Below are positions 5,212 through 5,695 of a stretch of 5,695 nt of DNA, piece after piece. The translations under genes were made by a program, and so were the position numbers. Each line of letters opens with the position of its first letter. Within the stretch, counting starts at the first letter, position 1. Below the pieces are notes generated by a model. The model had not been told where the DNA came from and made no database searches. It saw only the letters and a program-made list of their open reading frames with translations. Source of the DNA: an uncultured Collinsella sp. (GTDB taxonomy: Bacteria; Actinomycetota; Coriobacteriia; Coriobacteriales; Coriobacteriaceae); NCBI GenBank assembly GCA_902489225.1, contig CABTZA010000120.1, positions 1 to 5,695 of the forward strand, written 5' to 3'.

Positions 5212-5695
5212 ATGGCCGACAATCGCAAGCGTGCACCTCGTGGCGGCAAGCAGGCTGCTTCTGGCTCGCGTCCGATTCGCCGCAATGACCGCACTGCCGC
5301 TCCCAAGGGCCAGCGCGATCGCGCCCAGGCCGCACGTCCGCAGCGCGATCGCAACCGCGACGCTGTCCAGGCTCCCAAGGGTGAGTTCATCGAGGGTCGC
5401 CGTGCTGCTGCCGAGGCGCTGCGCACCGGTTTTCCCATCAAGTGCGCGCTCATTGCCGAGGGCGGGGAGCGCGATGCCGCCTTGTCGCGCCTGATCGATG
5501 ACCTCAATGCCGCGGGCGTCCGCATTAAGTATGTGCCGCGCGCGCAGCTCGATGTGCTGTCGAGCCATGGCGCTCACCAGGGTATTGCGCTCGAGGTTGG
5601 CAACTTCCCCTATGCCGACGTCGCCGACATCCTCGGCCGCGCGGGTGACGGACCGGCGCTCGTCGTCGTGCTCGATCATGTGACCGACGACGGTA
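5212..5695 (+). CDS. rlmB: RlmB/TrmH-family 23S rRNA 2'-O-methyltransferase (partial, cut at right edge)
   Basis: The ATG at 5212 has AAGGAGG (5198-5204) 7 nt upstream, and 161 codons are present without a stop. SpoU/TrmH-family RlmB enzymes methylate the 2'-O of a guanosine in 23S rRNA (G2251 in E. coli) using S-adenosylmethionine. Residues 58-131 (EFIEGRRAAAEALRTG through SSHGAHQGIALEV) match the N-terminal RNA substrate-binding domain. The SPOUT catalytic domain starts near 148 with ALVVVLDHVTDDG, but its knot and SAM-binding motifs lie beyond the window. Residues 1-57 form a basic, low-complexity extension (many Arg, Lys, Gln) with short internal repeats: APKG at 30-33 and 54-57, QRDR at 34-37 and 44-47. 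It is probably disordered and RNA-binding. Assignment to RlmB rather than another TrmH-family member rests on the neighbouring cysS and is likely, not proven. Confidence 0.85.
   Translation, partial: MADNRKRAPRGGKQAASGSRPIRRNDRTAAPKGQRDRAQAARPQRDRNRDAVQAPKGEFIEGRRAAAEALRTGFPIKCALIAEGGERDAALSRLIDDLNAAGVRIKYVPRAQLDVLSSHGAHQGIALEVGNFPYADVADILGRAGDGPALVVVLDHVTDDG

Noticed and set aside
5313..5352. Two GCGATCGC octamers resembling the cyanobacterial HIP1 repeat
   Set aside because: They fall in codons for the repeated QRDR peptide of the RlmB tail; there are only two copies in the region and the organism is not cyanobacterial.

Overview
The window looks like a chromosomal segment from a GC-rich actinobacterium, most likely class Coriobacteriia and possibly Collinsella-like. 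This rests on GC-rich codon use, the compact order disA-ispD-ispF-cysS-rlmB, and Coriobacteriia-like protein variants such as the GGKQ nucleotide-binding loop of IspD. The genus is inference; the gene families are clear from motifs.

Left part (1-1160, minus strand). A HipB-like XRE-family helix-turn-helix gene runs off the left edge. Its promoter region (286-355) carries three copies of a TGCA-N6-TGCA box with centres exactly 27 bp apart; the first two form a perfect 17-bp inverted repeat. The third box lies inside the stem of a hairpin with a short T-tract that should terminate the next gene, mntP, a manganese exporter of 192 aa. The mntP leader is a manganese (yybP-ykoY family) riboswitch followed by a strong intrinsic terminator. 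The last aptamer stem and the terminator stem share bases, so the expected logic is that Mn2+ allows read-through and export.

Middle (1161-1318) is a divergent intergenic region between mntP and disA, with no promoter that I can call confidently.

Right part (1319-5695, plus strand) is a tightly packed operon: disA (diadenylate cyclase, TTG start), ispD and ispF (MEP isoprenoid pathway), cysS (cysteinyl-tRNA synthetase) and rlmB (23S rRNA 2'-O-methyltransferase, cut by the right edge). disA/ispD overlap by 1 nt, ispD/ispF by 11 nt, and ispF/cysS are 3 nt apart. The genes supply c-di-AMP signalling, isoprenoid precursors and translation functions. The order is a reduced form of the disA...ispD-ispF...cysS...rlmB cluster known in Firmicutes.

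The most unusual item is the 143-nt gap between cysS and rlmB, the only real gap in the operon. Nearly all of it (5074-5178) folds into one continuous imperfect hairpin of about 41 pairs. On its distal side, three successive interruptions are all tandem G-A/A-G mismatches. It is not an ordinary terminator and I do not recognise it as a known RNA family; it may be an mRNA processing site, a structured cis-regulatory RNA, or a palindromic interspersed repeat.
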